Assembly (NCBI GenBank): GCA_008015835.1
Contig: SSGH01000037.1
Coordinates: 62,001-126,000, forward strand
Direction of reading: 5' to 3'
Length of the DNA stretch: 64,000 nt
From: Lysobacter sp.
GTDB taxonomy: Bacteria > Pseudomonadota > Gammaproteobacteria > Xanthomonadales > Xanthomonadaceae
The notes under the pieces are model-generated. The model ran no database searches. It was not told the origin of the DNA and saw only the letters and a program-made list of their open reading frames with translations. The position numbers and the translations under genes are program-made. Positions within the stretch are counted from its first letter, which is position 1. Every line of letters begins with the position of its first letter. Below are positions 8,722 through 17,654 of this stretch, piece by piece.

Positions 8722-10887
8722 ATGCGTACGCACAGAGGCCAGGAGCCTAGGAGTCAAAACGTCCGCTCGAAGCGCTCCGATTCGCCGCCTACCGGGCGCG
8801 CCCCCGACGACCCATCGCTCCCCCGTTTACAGCGCAGTCTCGGCAACCGGGCGCTGCAGCGTTCGTTGCTCGGCGATGGCGCCGCATCGCGCACGGAGGC
8901 CGATGCGACTGCGCGCGCCGTTTCCGCGTCGAACGCATCGGCGACGCTGCCGGCGCGATTGACGATGGACACCCCCGGCGACGCTTGCGAGCGAGAAGCC
9001 GACGGCGTCGCCGAGCGGGTGATGCGCATGCCGACCCCGCAGGATGCCGAGGCGCAACCCGAGCCGCCGGTCTCGGGCGCGTCCGCGCAAGACACGCTGC
9101 GAAGAACTACGGCGCCCGCGAACGCGCGCGAGGAGGACGCCGGGAACCCGAACACGGTCGATGCGGGGCACGTCGGCGATGCCCTGTCGGAACCGGGGCG
9201 TTCGCTGGAGCCGGCGACCCGATCGTTCATGGAAACGAGATTCGGACAGGACTTTTCCGAGGTGCGCGTGCATACGGGGCAGCGCGCGGACGCGTCGGCG
9301 CAGGCGGTGAACGCGACGGCTTACACCGTCGGGCACCATCTGGTGTTCGCCGAAGGCGCCTATCGCCCCGAAACGCCGGGCGGCCGCCGTTTGATCGCGC
9401 ACGAGTTAACGCACGTCGGGCAACAAGCCGCCGCCGGTCCGCGATTGCAGCGCGACGAGAAGCCGGCGCAGGTGGCGCCTGTCGATGCGAGCCTGGACGC
9501 GATCTTCGACCGCCTGGGCACCGAAACCAACAAGCCCGTCGGCCCCAAGACGCGAGAGAAACTTCGCGTTTGGGCCGCGAATTACGAGAAAAAGCGCGGC
9601 GCGAAAGCCGGGTACGAACAAATCAGCGGAGCGCTGCAGCGCTTCCGCATGTACGGGGCGATGCCGGAGGTGTTCAGCGATGCGGAAATCGAAGCCCAAA
9701 AATTCAAACCGCCGGTCCCCTGCGATCGGATCATTCCCTTCAAAGTCGGTTCGAAAGTGCGGATCACGCATCTGCTCGACAAGATCCTTCCGCCGGATCG
9801 CGTCGGTACGCTGAAAAGCATCGCCGCCGATAAACAGGAAGAAGCCGACGAAGCCGCCAAGAAGAATCCCGCCGCGCAGCCGGCGAGCAGCGTGGAAGAG
9901 ATCGTCCGCAAGCACCCGTCCGCGGTGTTCGATCTGATCATGTCCGCGAACGTCCCCAAGAGCGCGACGGCGGTGATCACCGCATCGGGCCCGGAGGACG
10001 TGGAGGCGAAGATCGATCTTCCCGCGATTCCGGCGAAAGGCGATTTGCCCGCCTACGAAGCGTTCACCGCGGTGATGTCGCTGCATTTCGATATTTACGG
10101 CGGCGGTTACACCTTGAAATTCCTGCGCATGGACGGCGACAAGCCGGGTGCGTCGTTCTCCCTGTACGGCTTGGGTTTCCAGACATCCGGGGATGGGATT
10201 CAGGTCGGCGTCAAAGGCATGGACTATTTCAAGGTCAAACTCGTCGCGGGCGACGACGGCGCACTCACGCTGCGCGCGTTCGATATCAACCCTTTCGCGA
10301 AACTGCTGTTCGGGCTCGACGACGAAATCGCGTTGTTCGACGTGACCCGGACGGGGCAAGTCGGGCAACCGGCGGCGAGCGCGCAAAAAAGCGAAGCCGA
10401 CGTGCGTTCGAAATACGCGCCGCCGCGGTTGGCCGACCCTCCGAAGCTCTACGCGGGCGCGGGTATGCAGTGGACCGATCGCTCCAGTCTGCTGCTGTCG
10501 GCGGGATGGAAGTTCACGTTCAGTCCGGGGCTGGGATTGGTGAAAGTGCCGCTCGCCTTCCAGTTCGATTACGCGCCGCGCACCGATGCGTTCGCCGGGA
10601 TCTATTCCGGCTCGGAATTCACGATCCCCAGCCGAGTGCCGGTACGCTTGAGCTTGATCGGCGGCGCGCGCGCCGGTTCGATCGAAACCACGACGCCGGA
10701 CGGCGGCGCAGGGCCGCGCACGCCGGTCGCCGGGCCGGTGTTCGGCGCGGGCGTGGGCGTGCGGCTCGGCTCGTCGGTCGAACTGCAGTTGGATACGACG
10801 CACATGCTCAACCTGATCCAATTCGGCACCGACCTCGGGCCGACCTGGATTCCCAACGTGGGCCTGAAAACCAGCATCGCTCTGTGA
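8722..10887 (+). CDS. DUF4157 (eCIS core domain) protein with unknown C-terminal half
   Basis: About 721 residues. After a disordered, basic N-terminus with the characteristic LQRSLGNRALQR block comes the DUF4157/eCIS-core domain (about 168-235): METRFGQDFSEVRVHTG, ATAYTVGHHLVF and the metallopeptidase-like IAHELTHVGQQ. Proteins with this domain are often linked to extracellular contractile injection systems or are toxin-like, though many are orphans. The rest has no domain I recognise; the last 150 residues alternate short glycine-rich strands (GAGMQW, GGARAGS, GAGVGVRLG) as in a beta-rich or porin-like fold. The start is uncertain: an in-frame ATG at 8641 would add 27 residues. ACGAGGA precedes the ATG used here. 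No injection-system genes are nearby. Confidence 0.85.
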   Translation: MRTHRGQEPRSQNVRSKRSDSPPTGRAPDDPSLPRLQRSLGNRALQRSLLGDGAASRTEADATARAVSASNASATLPARLTMDTPGDACEREADGVAERVMRMPTPQDAEAQPEPPVSGASAQDTLRRTTAPANAREEDAGNPNTVDAGHVGDALSEPGRSLEPATRSFMETRFGQDFSEVRVHTGQRADASAQAVNATAYTVGHHLVFAEGAYRPETPGGRRLIAHELTHVGQQAAAGPRLQRDEKPAQVAPVDASLDAIFDRLGTETNKPVGPKTREKLRVWAANYEKKRGAKAGYEQISGALQRFRMYGAMPEVFSDAEIEAQKFKPPVPCDRIIPFKVGSKVRITHLLDKILPPDRVGTLKSIAADKQEEADEAAKKNPAAQPASSVEEIVRKHPSAVFDLIMSANVPKSATAVITASGPEDVEAKIDLPAIPAKGDLPAYEAFTAVMSLHFDIYGGGYTLKFLRMDGDKPGASFSLYGLGFQTSGDGIQVGVKGMDYFKVKLVAGDDGALTLRAFDINPFAKLLFGLDDEIALFDVTRTGQVGQPAASAQKSEADVRSKYAPPRLADPPKLYAGAGMQWTDRSSLLLSAGWKFTFSPGLGLVKVPLAFQFDYAPRTDAFAGIYSGSEFTIPSRVPVRLSLIGGARAGSIETTTPDGGAGPRTPVAGPVFGAGVGVRLGSSVELQLDTTHMLNLIQFGTDLGPTWIPNVGLKTSIAL

Positions 10888-11059
10888 GACGCCGCGGTCG
10901 ATGCCGTCGCGAGGCGCGCGATCGAAAGCGAAGGTCGCGCGCGCCGCGATCGCGCGACGCGCTCGCTGGCGCGCATCGTCGGCACGAACGCGATGCCTCC
11001 GGCATCCGCACTCGCCGTTTCGGGTATCGTGTCGCGAACGTTCGCAGCGAGGGCCAGCC

Positions 11060-11551
11060 ATGACGATCGATTTCTTTCGCGGTTTACGCGCGGTGGCGAT
11101 CGCGTCGGTCGCGATGAGCGCGACCATCGCGACCGCGCTGCCGGCATCGGCGAAAGAGCCCAGCGAGCGCCAGCGTATCCTCGACGCCGCACGTCCGCGC
11201 GCGGCGACCGCGGCCGGGCAGCCGGTACGCATCAAGGTCGACAAACTCAACGTCGATGGCGAATGGGCGGTGCTGGTCGGCGAGTTGGTCGGCGCGCCGG
11301 GCAAAACGATCGATTGGAATAAAGCCGCAGGCTGCGAAGCCGATCTCGACAAGATGCTCTGGGTGGTGCTGCGCGAACGCGACGCGGCATGGCGCGTCGA
11401 ACACATCGAGATTTGCGCGTCCGAACCGCCGTATTGGTATTTGGAGGGCTACGGCGGCTTCGTTTGGCCCTGCGGCGTGTATCGGACGCTGGACGGCCCG
11501 GACGGCGTGTCGCTGGAAGCGCAGTGTCGGCTCGAACGCGAGACGAAATAG
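11060..11551 (+). CDS. Secreted protein of unknown function
   Basis: A 163-residue protein with a clear Sec signal peptide (basic MTIDFFRGLR, alanine-rich core, cleavage around PASA-KEP). The mature part has KVDKLNVDGEWAVLVGEL, several tryptophans and four cysteines in the second half (ICASEP, WPCGVY, AQC), which may form disulfides in the periplasm. No family recognised. The start at 11060 is chosen because it produces the signal peptide; the frame is open 159 bp further upstream without protein-like composition. Confidence 0.7.
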   Translation: MTIDFFRGLRAVAIASVAMSATIATALPASAKEPSERQRILDAARPRAATAAGQPVRIKVDKLNVDGEWAVLVGELVGAPGKTIDWNKAAGCEADLDKMLWVVLRERDAAWRVEHIEICASEPPYWYLEGYGGFVWPCGVYRTLDGPDGVSLEAQCRLERETK

Positions 11552-11575
11552 CGCGATAAGCGCGCCTGGCTCGCG

Positions 11576-12520
11576 TTACGGCGCTTCGCAACGATCGCCG
11601 AGCGCATCGCGCAAGGCGCACACCTCGGCGACCCACGCGTCGAGATCGAAACGCTGCGGGTCGTCGTGGCCGCCGATGAAGCCGGTGTCGAGCGCCGCGT
11701 GATACGCGGGAATCAGCCATTCGCCGGCGCGCGCGCTGGCGGCGACGTAGACCAGCGCCAAGCGTTTCGTTTGCGCGGCGCTGAACCCGAGCGTCGGCGC
11801 GATGCGATCGTTGACGCAGGCCCCGTCGGGCCGCCGCAGCGGCGCGTCGGCCGCGACCTCGGGACGACGCGGTTGCACGTTCTCGATATGCAGAAACAGG
11901 CCGCGGCTGGGCTCGCGCAAATACTTTTCGAATTTGGTCGCGCGCCACGGCGTCGCGAAACTCCGCCCCTGCGGCGCGTACGCCTCGCCGTCGCGGGCGA
12001 TGAACAGATGCGCCTGCGGATCGTCGCGCCAGCGCTCGCGGCGGTTCCACGGCGCGTCGGCGGCGTCGATGTTCGCGGGAAAGTCCTCGCGCTGGCACAG
12101 CAACGTGCTGGTGTCGTGAATGACGAAATAGCGCGCGCGCCGCGGATGCGCGCCTTCGGTGAGCGACAGCGGCGCGTCGAGCGCGCCGCCGATCCCGCTG
12201 TCGTCGATGCCTGTCGCGTCCAGCCATGCGCGCAAGACGGCGACGTCGAACATCACCGGTCGACCGACGCTCTCGTCGAGCGCACGAGGGAGCACCGCGG
12301 GCGCATCGCCGACGCGTCCGCCGATCGCGACGGGCCGCAGCAAACAGCGCGCCTGTTCGGCCGGCGTACCGACGAACGAAAACGCGGCGGCATCCCACGC
12401 GCAAGCGCGGCCGTCCGCATGCGCGGCATCGGGCGCGCATGCGACGACGACGATCAACCCGGCGGCGCACGCGCGAACGAACATCGCGCGAACGCGGGCG
12501 AACGCGCGGGCTCGGCTCAT
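11576..12520 (-). CDS. Exported N-acetylmuramoyl-L-alanine amidase-like protein
   Basis: A 314-residue protein with an N-terminal signal peptide (MSRARAFARVRAMF then an alanine/valine-rich core). The core resembles the amidase_2/PGRP fold: YFVIHDTST (first metal-ligand-type His), HLFIARDGEAY, ATKFEKY, LHIENV and the late GGHDDPQRFD, corresponding to the conserved second His-Asp region. Such enzymes cut the amide between muramic acid and L-alanine in peptidoglycan. The long insertion before the first motif is unusual. Its ATG overlaps the stop of the upstream SGNH-hydrolase gene (ATGA), so the two are translationally coupled. The specific activity is inferred from motifs only. Confidence 0.65.
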   Translation of the reverse strand: MSRARAFARVRAMFVRACAAGLIVVVACAPDAAHADGRACAWDAAAFSFVGTPAEQARCLLRPVAIGGRVGDAPAVLPRALDESVGRPVMFDVAVLRAWLDATGIDDSGIGGALDAPLSLTEGAHPRRARYFVIHDTSTLLCQREDFPANIDAADAPWNRRERWRDDPQAHLFIARDGEAYAPQGRSFATPWRATKFEKYLREPSRGLFLHIENVQPRRPEVAADAPLRRPDGACVNDRIAPTLGFSAAQTKRLALVYVAASARAGEWLIPAYHAALDTGFIGGHDDPQRFDLDAWVAEVCALRDALGDRCEAP

Positions 12521-13335
12521 TTCAACACGCTGGTCAACGCCGGCTTCCAGCAGTCCTTCGCGATCTTCTCGAAGCCTTTGGCGACCGGATGGATCTCGTT
12601 TTCCCACTGCGCTTCGGTTTTCAGCGTGCCGCGCGAATCCACCAGAATCATATTCGGGTTCTGCGAGACGAAGGCCTGCAGTTCGCGCGCGAATTGATCG
12701 ACCAGCCACGTGGTGACGATGCGCTGTTTCTTCGGGTCGGTCAGGCGTACGGCATCGAGCGCAGGCTTCACCCACGGCTTGAATTTGATCGGTCCGAGCT
12801 TGAACGGCTTGCCGTTGGGGAAAATGTAATCGTAGGTGTGCACGAACACGACCGACTCGGGCGAAGCGCGGTCGCGGAACTGCACCACTTGCTTCAAATC
12901 GGCGATGGCGAAGCGCAACGCATGCTCGAAACTCTCCAAACGAATGTGATCGCGCACTTCTGGCGGAATCGCGCCCCACGGCATCGAACCGACCGACTGC
13001 GGCATTTCCGGCGTCTTCACGAACTCCTGCAGTTCTTCGCCGACGATATCGTTACCGCCGGTGGACAGCAGAATCGCGTGAAAACGGTAGGTTTCGATGT
13101 GCCGTTGGATACGCGGCAAGGCGGCTTTCCAGGTGGCGCTATCGCGCCCGGCCAGGCCTTCGCGCAGGAACAAAGTGTTCGGAAACAGCCGCGCGAGTTG
13201 CTTGTTCAGATCGGTCGGATGCGGCACGTATTGGAACCAAGAATCGCCGAAGCAGATCGCGCGCTTGGCCTTGGGATGCTTCTCGATGGCGCGCGCGTAT
13301 TCGTCGCGGGTGAGGTTGTTCTTGAACGCGGGCAT
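12517..13335 (-). CDS. SGNH/GDSL-family hydrolase
   Basis: A 272-residue protein with the four SGNH blocks: block I CFGDSW (nucleophile Ser), a glycine in the second block (EGLAGRDSA), block III STGGND and block V NEIHP (catalytic His, with the acidic residue three before it). These are esterases or lipases acting on acyl or acetyl groups; the substrate is not evident. There is no signal peptide, unlike the amidase it is coupled to through a 4-bp ATGA overlap. The pairing suggests a joint job on cell wall or acylated polymer, which is inference. Confidence 0.8.
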   Translation of the reverse strand: MPAFKNNLTRDEYARAIEKHPKAKRAICFGDSWFQYVPHPTDLNKQLARLFPNTLFLREGLAGRDSATWKAALPRIQRHIETYRFHAILLSTGGNDIVGEELQEFVKTPEMPQSVGSMPWGAIPPEVRDHIRLESFEHALRFAIADLKQVVQFRDRASPESVVFVHTYDYIFPNGKPFKLGPIKFKPWVKPALDAVRLTDPKKQRIVTTWLVDQFARELQAFVSQNPNMILVDSRGTLKTEAQWENEIHPVAKGFEKIAKDCWKPALTSVLK

Positions 13336-13604
13336 GGGCGGCTCCTTGCGGTCGTGGCGTGAGAATCGAACGCTTGCGACATCATCAACGCAGTCGGGAC
13401 CGAGGGACGGCCTCCGATCGGCCTCTTATCGCCGCTTCGAATCCGCTGCGGATTCGTATCGTATCGCGTTCGTTCGCGCAGCATGCGCCGACCGGATCGC
13501 GGCGTATGCGACCCCGCTAATCGCAGCGTTTCGGCATCGGTGCGCCGCGCTGCGGTACAGTTTCGGCTCCGGGGCATCGCCCCGCCGCGCGCCGCCTCAC
13601 GCCC

Positions 13605-14621
13605 ATGACGCCTTCGTCGCTCCGCCCGTTCATATTCGCGCTGTGCGCGTTCGCGGCGGCGTTCGCATCGCCATGTCGGGCCCAGTCGCATACGGACGCG
13701 TCGACCCGGACGGCCGCGCCCGATCGTCGCATCGCCGTGACCATCGACGACCTGCCCTGGCAGCGCATCGCGAAAACGCCGCCCGAGGCCTTGGTCGCGC
13801 GCCATGCGGCGCTGTTGGCGCAATTGCGGGAAGGCGGCGCGCCGGTGATCGGTTTCGTCAACGAAGACAAGTTGGAAGTCGACGGCGTCGTGCGTCCCGA
13901 ACGCGTGGCGATGCTGCAGGCGTGGCTCGATGCCGGTTACGCGCTCGGCAATCACACCTACGGCCACGTGGATCTGCATGAGGTCGGCATTCCCGCGTAC
14001 GAAGACGCGATCCTGCGCGGCGAACGCGCGCTGCGGCCGATGCTGGCCGCGCGCGGCGAAACGCCGCGATGGTTTCGGCATCCGTATCTGCGCGCCGGGC
14101 GAACGCCGGACGATAAAGCGGCGGTGGCGACGTTTTTGGCCGAACACGGATACCGCATCGCGCCGGTCACGGTCGACAACGGCGAATGGGTGTGGGCCTT
14201 CGCTTACGAGCGCGTGTTGGACGAGCGCGCCGAGACGCCCGAGCGCGCGGAATTGCTGGAACGTCTGCGCCTAGGCTATGTGCCGTACATGCTGAACAAG
14301 ATCGACTATTACGAGCGGCAGTCGCAGGCGTTGCTCGGCTACAACCTGCCGCACGTCTTGCTGCTGCACGCCAATGCGCTGAACGGCGACGCCTACGCCG
14401 CGCTGATCCGCGGCATCGAACGTCGCGGCTATCGCTTCGTGACGCTAGAGGAAGCGATGCGCGATCCCGCCTACGCGCGCGAGGACGGTTATCGCGGCCG
14501 TTACGGCCCGAGTTGGCTGCATCGCTGGGCGATGGCGGAGAAAAAACCGAAAGAGTTCTACGACGGCGAACCGACCGTGCCGCGCTGGGTGTTGGATCTA
14601 GCCGGCGTGGACAGCGAGTGA
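13605..14621 (+). CDS. Exported polysaccharide deacetylase (NodB-homology domain)
   Basis: A 338-residue protein with a signal peptide cleaved near CRA-QSH. The carbohydrate-esterase family 4 motifs are present in order: VTIDDLPW (motif 1, catalytic base and metal Asp), GNHTYGHVDLH (motif 2, metal-binding His pair), RHPYLRAG (motif 3), DNGEW and a final LLLHAN (motif 5). Such enzymes remove N- or O-acetyl groups from chitin-like oligosaccharides, peptidoglycan or exopolysaccharide. The stop overlaps the GTG start of the next gene (GTGA), so it forms an operon with the AraC regulator. Confidence 0.88.
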   Translation: MTPSSLRPFIFALCAFAAAFASPCRAQSHTDASTRTAAPDRRIAVTIDDLPWQRIAKTPPEALVARHAALLAQLREGGAPVIGFVNEDKLEVDGVVRPERVAMLQAWLDAGYALGNHTYGHVDLHEVGIPAYEDAILRGERALRPMLAARGETPRWFRHPYLRAGRTPDDKAAVATFLAEHGYRIAPVTVDNGEWVWAFAYERVLDERAETPERAELLERLRLGYVPYMLNKIDYYERQSQALLGYNLPHVLLLHANALNGDAYAALIRGIERRGYRFVTLEEAMRDPAYAREDGYRGRYGPSWLHRWAMAEKKPKEFYDGEPTVPRWVLDLAGVDSE

Positions 14622-15478
14622 GCGTGCCCGCGCAGCGCTTGGGCGACGGCGCGTTCTTCGGCGACGTGCGCGAACGCCGCACGGTCGGCGAGATCGCGTT
14701 GTCGGAACTGCGACCGACCGTGCCCGAGCGCGCGATCGAAACGCATACGCACGATGACGCGCATCTGCTGTTGGTGCTGGAAGGCGCGTACGTCAGCAGC
14801 GCCGAGGACATGCCCGCGCTGTGCGTGGAACCGGTGCTCATCCTCAACCCGCCCGGCACCACGCATCGCGATTGTTTTCGCGACCCGCGCGACGGCGCGC
14901 GCGGCCGACGCGTGCGCGAAGACGATGCGCCGCCTGGGCGCTTCTTCGCGCTCTCGCTACCGGCGACGCGCTGGCGCGACGCATGCGAGCAACGCGCATT
15001 GCCCGATCGCGCGTTGCGCCTGCCGCTGCCGGCGCTCGCCGCAGCGCTGCGTCTGCGTCGGCATTTGCGCGCGAACGACGATGCGGCGGCGTTGTCGGCG
15101 GAAGCGGAGATCGAAGCCTTGCTCGACGCCGCCTCGTTGCGACCCGCGCCGCCCGCGTCCGCGCCGGCCTGGCTGCAGCGCGCTCGCGCGCGTTTGCGCG
15201 AGGACTGCGCGCAGGCGCCGAGTCTGGCTGCGCTGGCGCAGGAGAGCGGCGTGCATCCGGTGTATTTCGCGCGCGCATTCCGCCATCGCTACGGTTGCGC
15301 GCCGGGCGAGTATCTGCGCCGCTGCCGCTTGGAACGCGCGCTGGGCTTGCTGCGCGATCCGCGCCGTTCGCTGACCGACATCGCGCTGACCAGCGGCTTC
15401 GTCGATCAAAGCCATTTCACCCATGCGTTTCGGGATGCGTTCGGGCGCACCCCGGCCCGGTTCCGCGCCGAGGGTTGA
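14618..15478 (+). CDS. AraC-family transcriptional regulator
   Basis: A 286-residue protein with an N-terminal cupin-like sensor domain (THTHDDAHLLLVLEG, NPPGTTHRD) and a C-terminal AraC helix-turn-helix pair (about 185-283): LAALAQESGVHPVYFARAF then LTDIALTSGFVDQSHFTHAF and GRTPARFR. I use the GTG at 14618, which overlaps the deacetylase stop codon; no ATG lies near the start of homology. It is cotranscribed with the deacetylase and may regulate it or nearby carbohydrate genes, which is inference. Confidence 0.85.
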   Translation: MSVPAQRLGDGAFFGDVRERRTVGEIALSELRPTVPERAIETHTHDDAHLLLVLEGAYVSSAEDMPALCVEPVLILNPPGTTHRDCFRDPRDGARGRRVREDDAPPGRFFALSLPATRWRDACEQRALPDRALRLPLPALAAALRLRRHLRANDDAAALSAEAEIEALLDAASLRPAPPASAPAWLQRARARLREDCAQAPSLAALAQESGVHPVYFARAFRHRYGCAPGEYLRRCRLERALGLLRDPRRSLTDIALTSGFVDQSHFTHAFRDAFGRTPARFRAEG

Positions 15479-15585
15479 CGCGTTCGTAGGCGGGATCAGC
15501 GGCAACGCCGCGCAGGTTCGAAATCTACAAGGCGCGGCGCGCGCGACCTGCTAGGGTTGCCGGCATCGCCTTTCGAGACCTCGCC

Positions 15586-16683
15586 ATGGCTCACGCCCCT
15601 TCCTTCGCCGCGGGTTTGTGCGGCCTCGTTCTCGGCTTCGTCCTGCCGCACGCGCCGGTGCGCGCGGCGACGCCGACCGACGCGCCGAACGTCGCCGCGG
15701 GCGACTTCGATGCGGTCACCCGCGCGGTCGAGGCCGGCGAATTCGAAAAGATCACCAGCGTGGTGGTCGCGCGCGACGGCCGCATCGTGTACGAGCATTA
15801 TTTCGACGCAGGCGGCGCACAGGCGCGGCGCAACACGCGTTCGGTCACCAAAACCGTCGCCGGCATCCTGACCGGCCTGGCGATCGCCGACGGCAAACTG
15901 CCGAACGCGCAGGCGCCGGTGCTGCCGTATCTGCGGCCCGCGAAACCGCGCGAACACGACGACCCGCGCAAAGCGAAGATCACCTTCGAGGATCTGCTGA
16001 CGATGTCCTCGCGATTGGAATGCGACGACGAGAACCAATTCTCGCGCGGCAACGAAGAGCGCATGTATCTGATCGAGGACTGGGTGCAGTTCTACCTCGA
16101 CCTGCCGATCCAGGGTTTTCCGGCGTGGATGCCGAAACCCGAGGACTCGCCGCACGGCCGCAGCTTTCGCTACTGCACGGCGGGCGTGACCACGCTGGGC
16201 GCGGCGCTGCAGGGCGCGGTGGGCGAACGCTTGGATGCGTACGCGCAGCGGCGCTTATTCGCGCCGCTCGGCATCGAAGCGCCGCAGTGGCAATACTCGC
16301 CGCTGGGCTTAGCGCAAGCGGGCGGCGGCTTGAGTTTGCGCAGCCGCGATCTGTTGGCGTTGGGGCAGTTGTATCTCGATGAAGGGCGATACGCGGGTCG
16401 GCAACTGGTGCCGGCGGACTGGGTGCGCGCCTCCGTCGCCACGCATGCGCAGCCGCGCGACGACGTGGAATACGGGTATCTGTGGTGGAAAATGCATTTC
16501 CCGGTAGGCGATGCGATGTGGGATTCGTTCGCGATGAACGGCACCGGCGGCAATTCCGTGCAAGTGTTTCCTGCACAGCGTGTCGTGGTGGTCGTCACCA
16601 CCGAAAACTTCAACGCCCGCCAGCCGCATCAGATCACCGGGAAGCTGCTGATGACGAAGATTCTGCCTGCGCTGTCGCGGTGA
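15586..16683 (+). CDS. Exported beta-lactamase-fold serine hydrolase
   Basis: A 365-residue protein with a signal peptide (core LCGLVLGFVLP, cleavage near VRA-ATP). It belongs to the class C/penicillin-binding-like serine hydrolase superfamily: nucleophile motif SVTK (about 86-89), a second motif RYCTAGVT in the position of YxN, and NGTGGN replacing the KTG box. The divergence from beta-lactamase motifs points to an esterase or peptidase role rather than antibiotic resistance. A TAGGGT -10-like hexamer lies at 15553-15558. Confidence 0.85.
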   Translation: MAHAPSFAAGLCGLVLGFVLPHAPVRAATPTDAPNVAAGDFDAVTRAVEAGEFEKITSVVVARDGRIVYEHYFDAGGAQARRNTRSVTKTVAGILTGLAIADGKLPNAQAPVLPYLRPAKPREHDDPRKAKITFEDLLTMSSRLECDDENQFSRGNEERMYLIEDWVQFYLDLPIQGFPAWMPKPEDSPHGRSFRYCTAGVTTLGAALQGAVGERLDAYAQRRLFAPLGIEAPQWQYSPLGLAQAGGGLSLRSRDLLALGQLYLDEGRYAGRQLVPADWVRASVATHAQPRDDVEYGYLWWKMHFPVGDAMWDSFAMNGTGGNSVQVFPAQRVVVVVTTENFNARQPHQITGKLLMTKILPALSR

Positions 16684-16690
16684 CGAAGGC

Positions 16691-17512
16691 TCAGTCCAGC
16701 GGCACCACCGCATCGCCGATGCGCAGCGTGCCTGTACCGCGCGGAATCAGATTCATCCCGAAGGTCACGCCGGCCGGCGTGCGTCGATAAGTCGTCAGCG
16801 TGCGCAGCGGTTCGCCGTCGGCGTCGCGCTCGCCCGTGTCGGGGTCGACCGTAGTGAACACGCAGCGCGTGCAGGGTTTCGCCGCCTCGAATTCCACGTC
16901 GCCGATGCGCACGCGACGCCAGCCGTCTTCGGCATGCGCATCGCAACCGGCGACGACCACGTTCGGGCGGAAACGAAGCATCGACACCGGCGCGCGTCCG
17001 CCCCTCGCCAACCGCGCGTTCAACGCGTCGAGCGCGGCCTCCGACAGCGCCAACAGCGGATAGCCATCGGCGAAGCCCACGCGGTCGCCGGGGCGGGCAT
17101 AGGCCGGGTCGACCGTGCGCAGCGCCGCGTCGTCGATGTAGACCAACCGCACCGATCGGCCCAAGGCGCGGCTCAGCCAGGCATCGGCGGTTCGGTCGAC
17201 GCGCTGCGCGCGGACGGTGTCCTTCCACACCGTGGCCTCGACGCGCTCGGCGTCGGCGGCGGGGATGTCCAACGCTAGCTCGCCTCGTTCGGGGATCGAT
17301 AAACGCAAGCCGCGCTGGTCGACCTGTGCGCGCAGGCCGACCAGCGCCGGCAGCGTACGTCCGGTGAGGAAGCGGCCGTCGTCGTCGATCAGCATCCAAC
17401 GCCGGTCGTGCGGCGGCCCGCTGAGCGCGATCGGCAGCGCCGCCATCGACATGCCCGCCGCGGATTTCAGCGGGTACTGCCACAGCGCCGAGACGCGCGC
17501 GGATTCGGTCAT
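16691..17512 (-). CDS. MOSC-domain protein (YcbX/mARC-like)
   Basis: A 273-residue protein with an N-terminal MOSC_N beta-barrel (LWQYPLKSAAGM, RRWMLIDDDGRFLTGR) and a C-terminal MOSC domain (MLRFRPNVVVAG, the cysteine-bearing AAKPCTRCVFTTVD, IPRGTGTLRIGD). The conserved Cys in such proteins binds the molybdenum cofactor; YcbX reduces N-hydroxylated compounds such as hydroxylaminopurine. The start at 17512 is preferred; an in-frame ATG ten codons upstream exists. It converges on the serine hydrolase gene with a 7-bp gap. Confidence 0.85.
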   Translation of the reverse strand: MTESARVSALWQYPLKSAAGMSMAALPIALSGPPHDRRWMLIDDDGRFLTGRTLPALVGLRAQVDQRGLRLSIPERGELALDIPAADAERVEATVWKDTVRAQRVDRTADAWLSRALGRSVRLVYIDDAALRTVDPAYARPGDRVGFADGYPLLALSEAALDALNARLARGGRAPVSMLRFRPNVVVAGCDAHAEDGWRRVRIGDVEFEAAKPCTRCVFTTVDPDTGERDADGEPLRTLTTYRRTPAGVTFGMNLIPRGTGTLRIGDAVVPLD

Positions 17513-17654
17513 GGTCGGGGCCGAGAGAGAAAGACGTCGCATTGTGCCGCAGCGCGGGGCGCGTGCGAGCAGGCTTTGACGGTTCGCATGACGGTTCGCA
17601 CGACGGATCGCTGCGTCTCGCGCGGTGAGATGCAGCGCATGGCAAAATTCGGCG

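Noticed and set aside
15586-16683. Beta-lactamase (antibiotic resistance gene)
   Set aside because: The YxN and KTG boxes are replaced by YCT and GTG-type sequences; a general serine hydrolase is the safer call.
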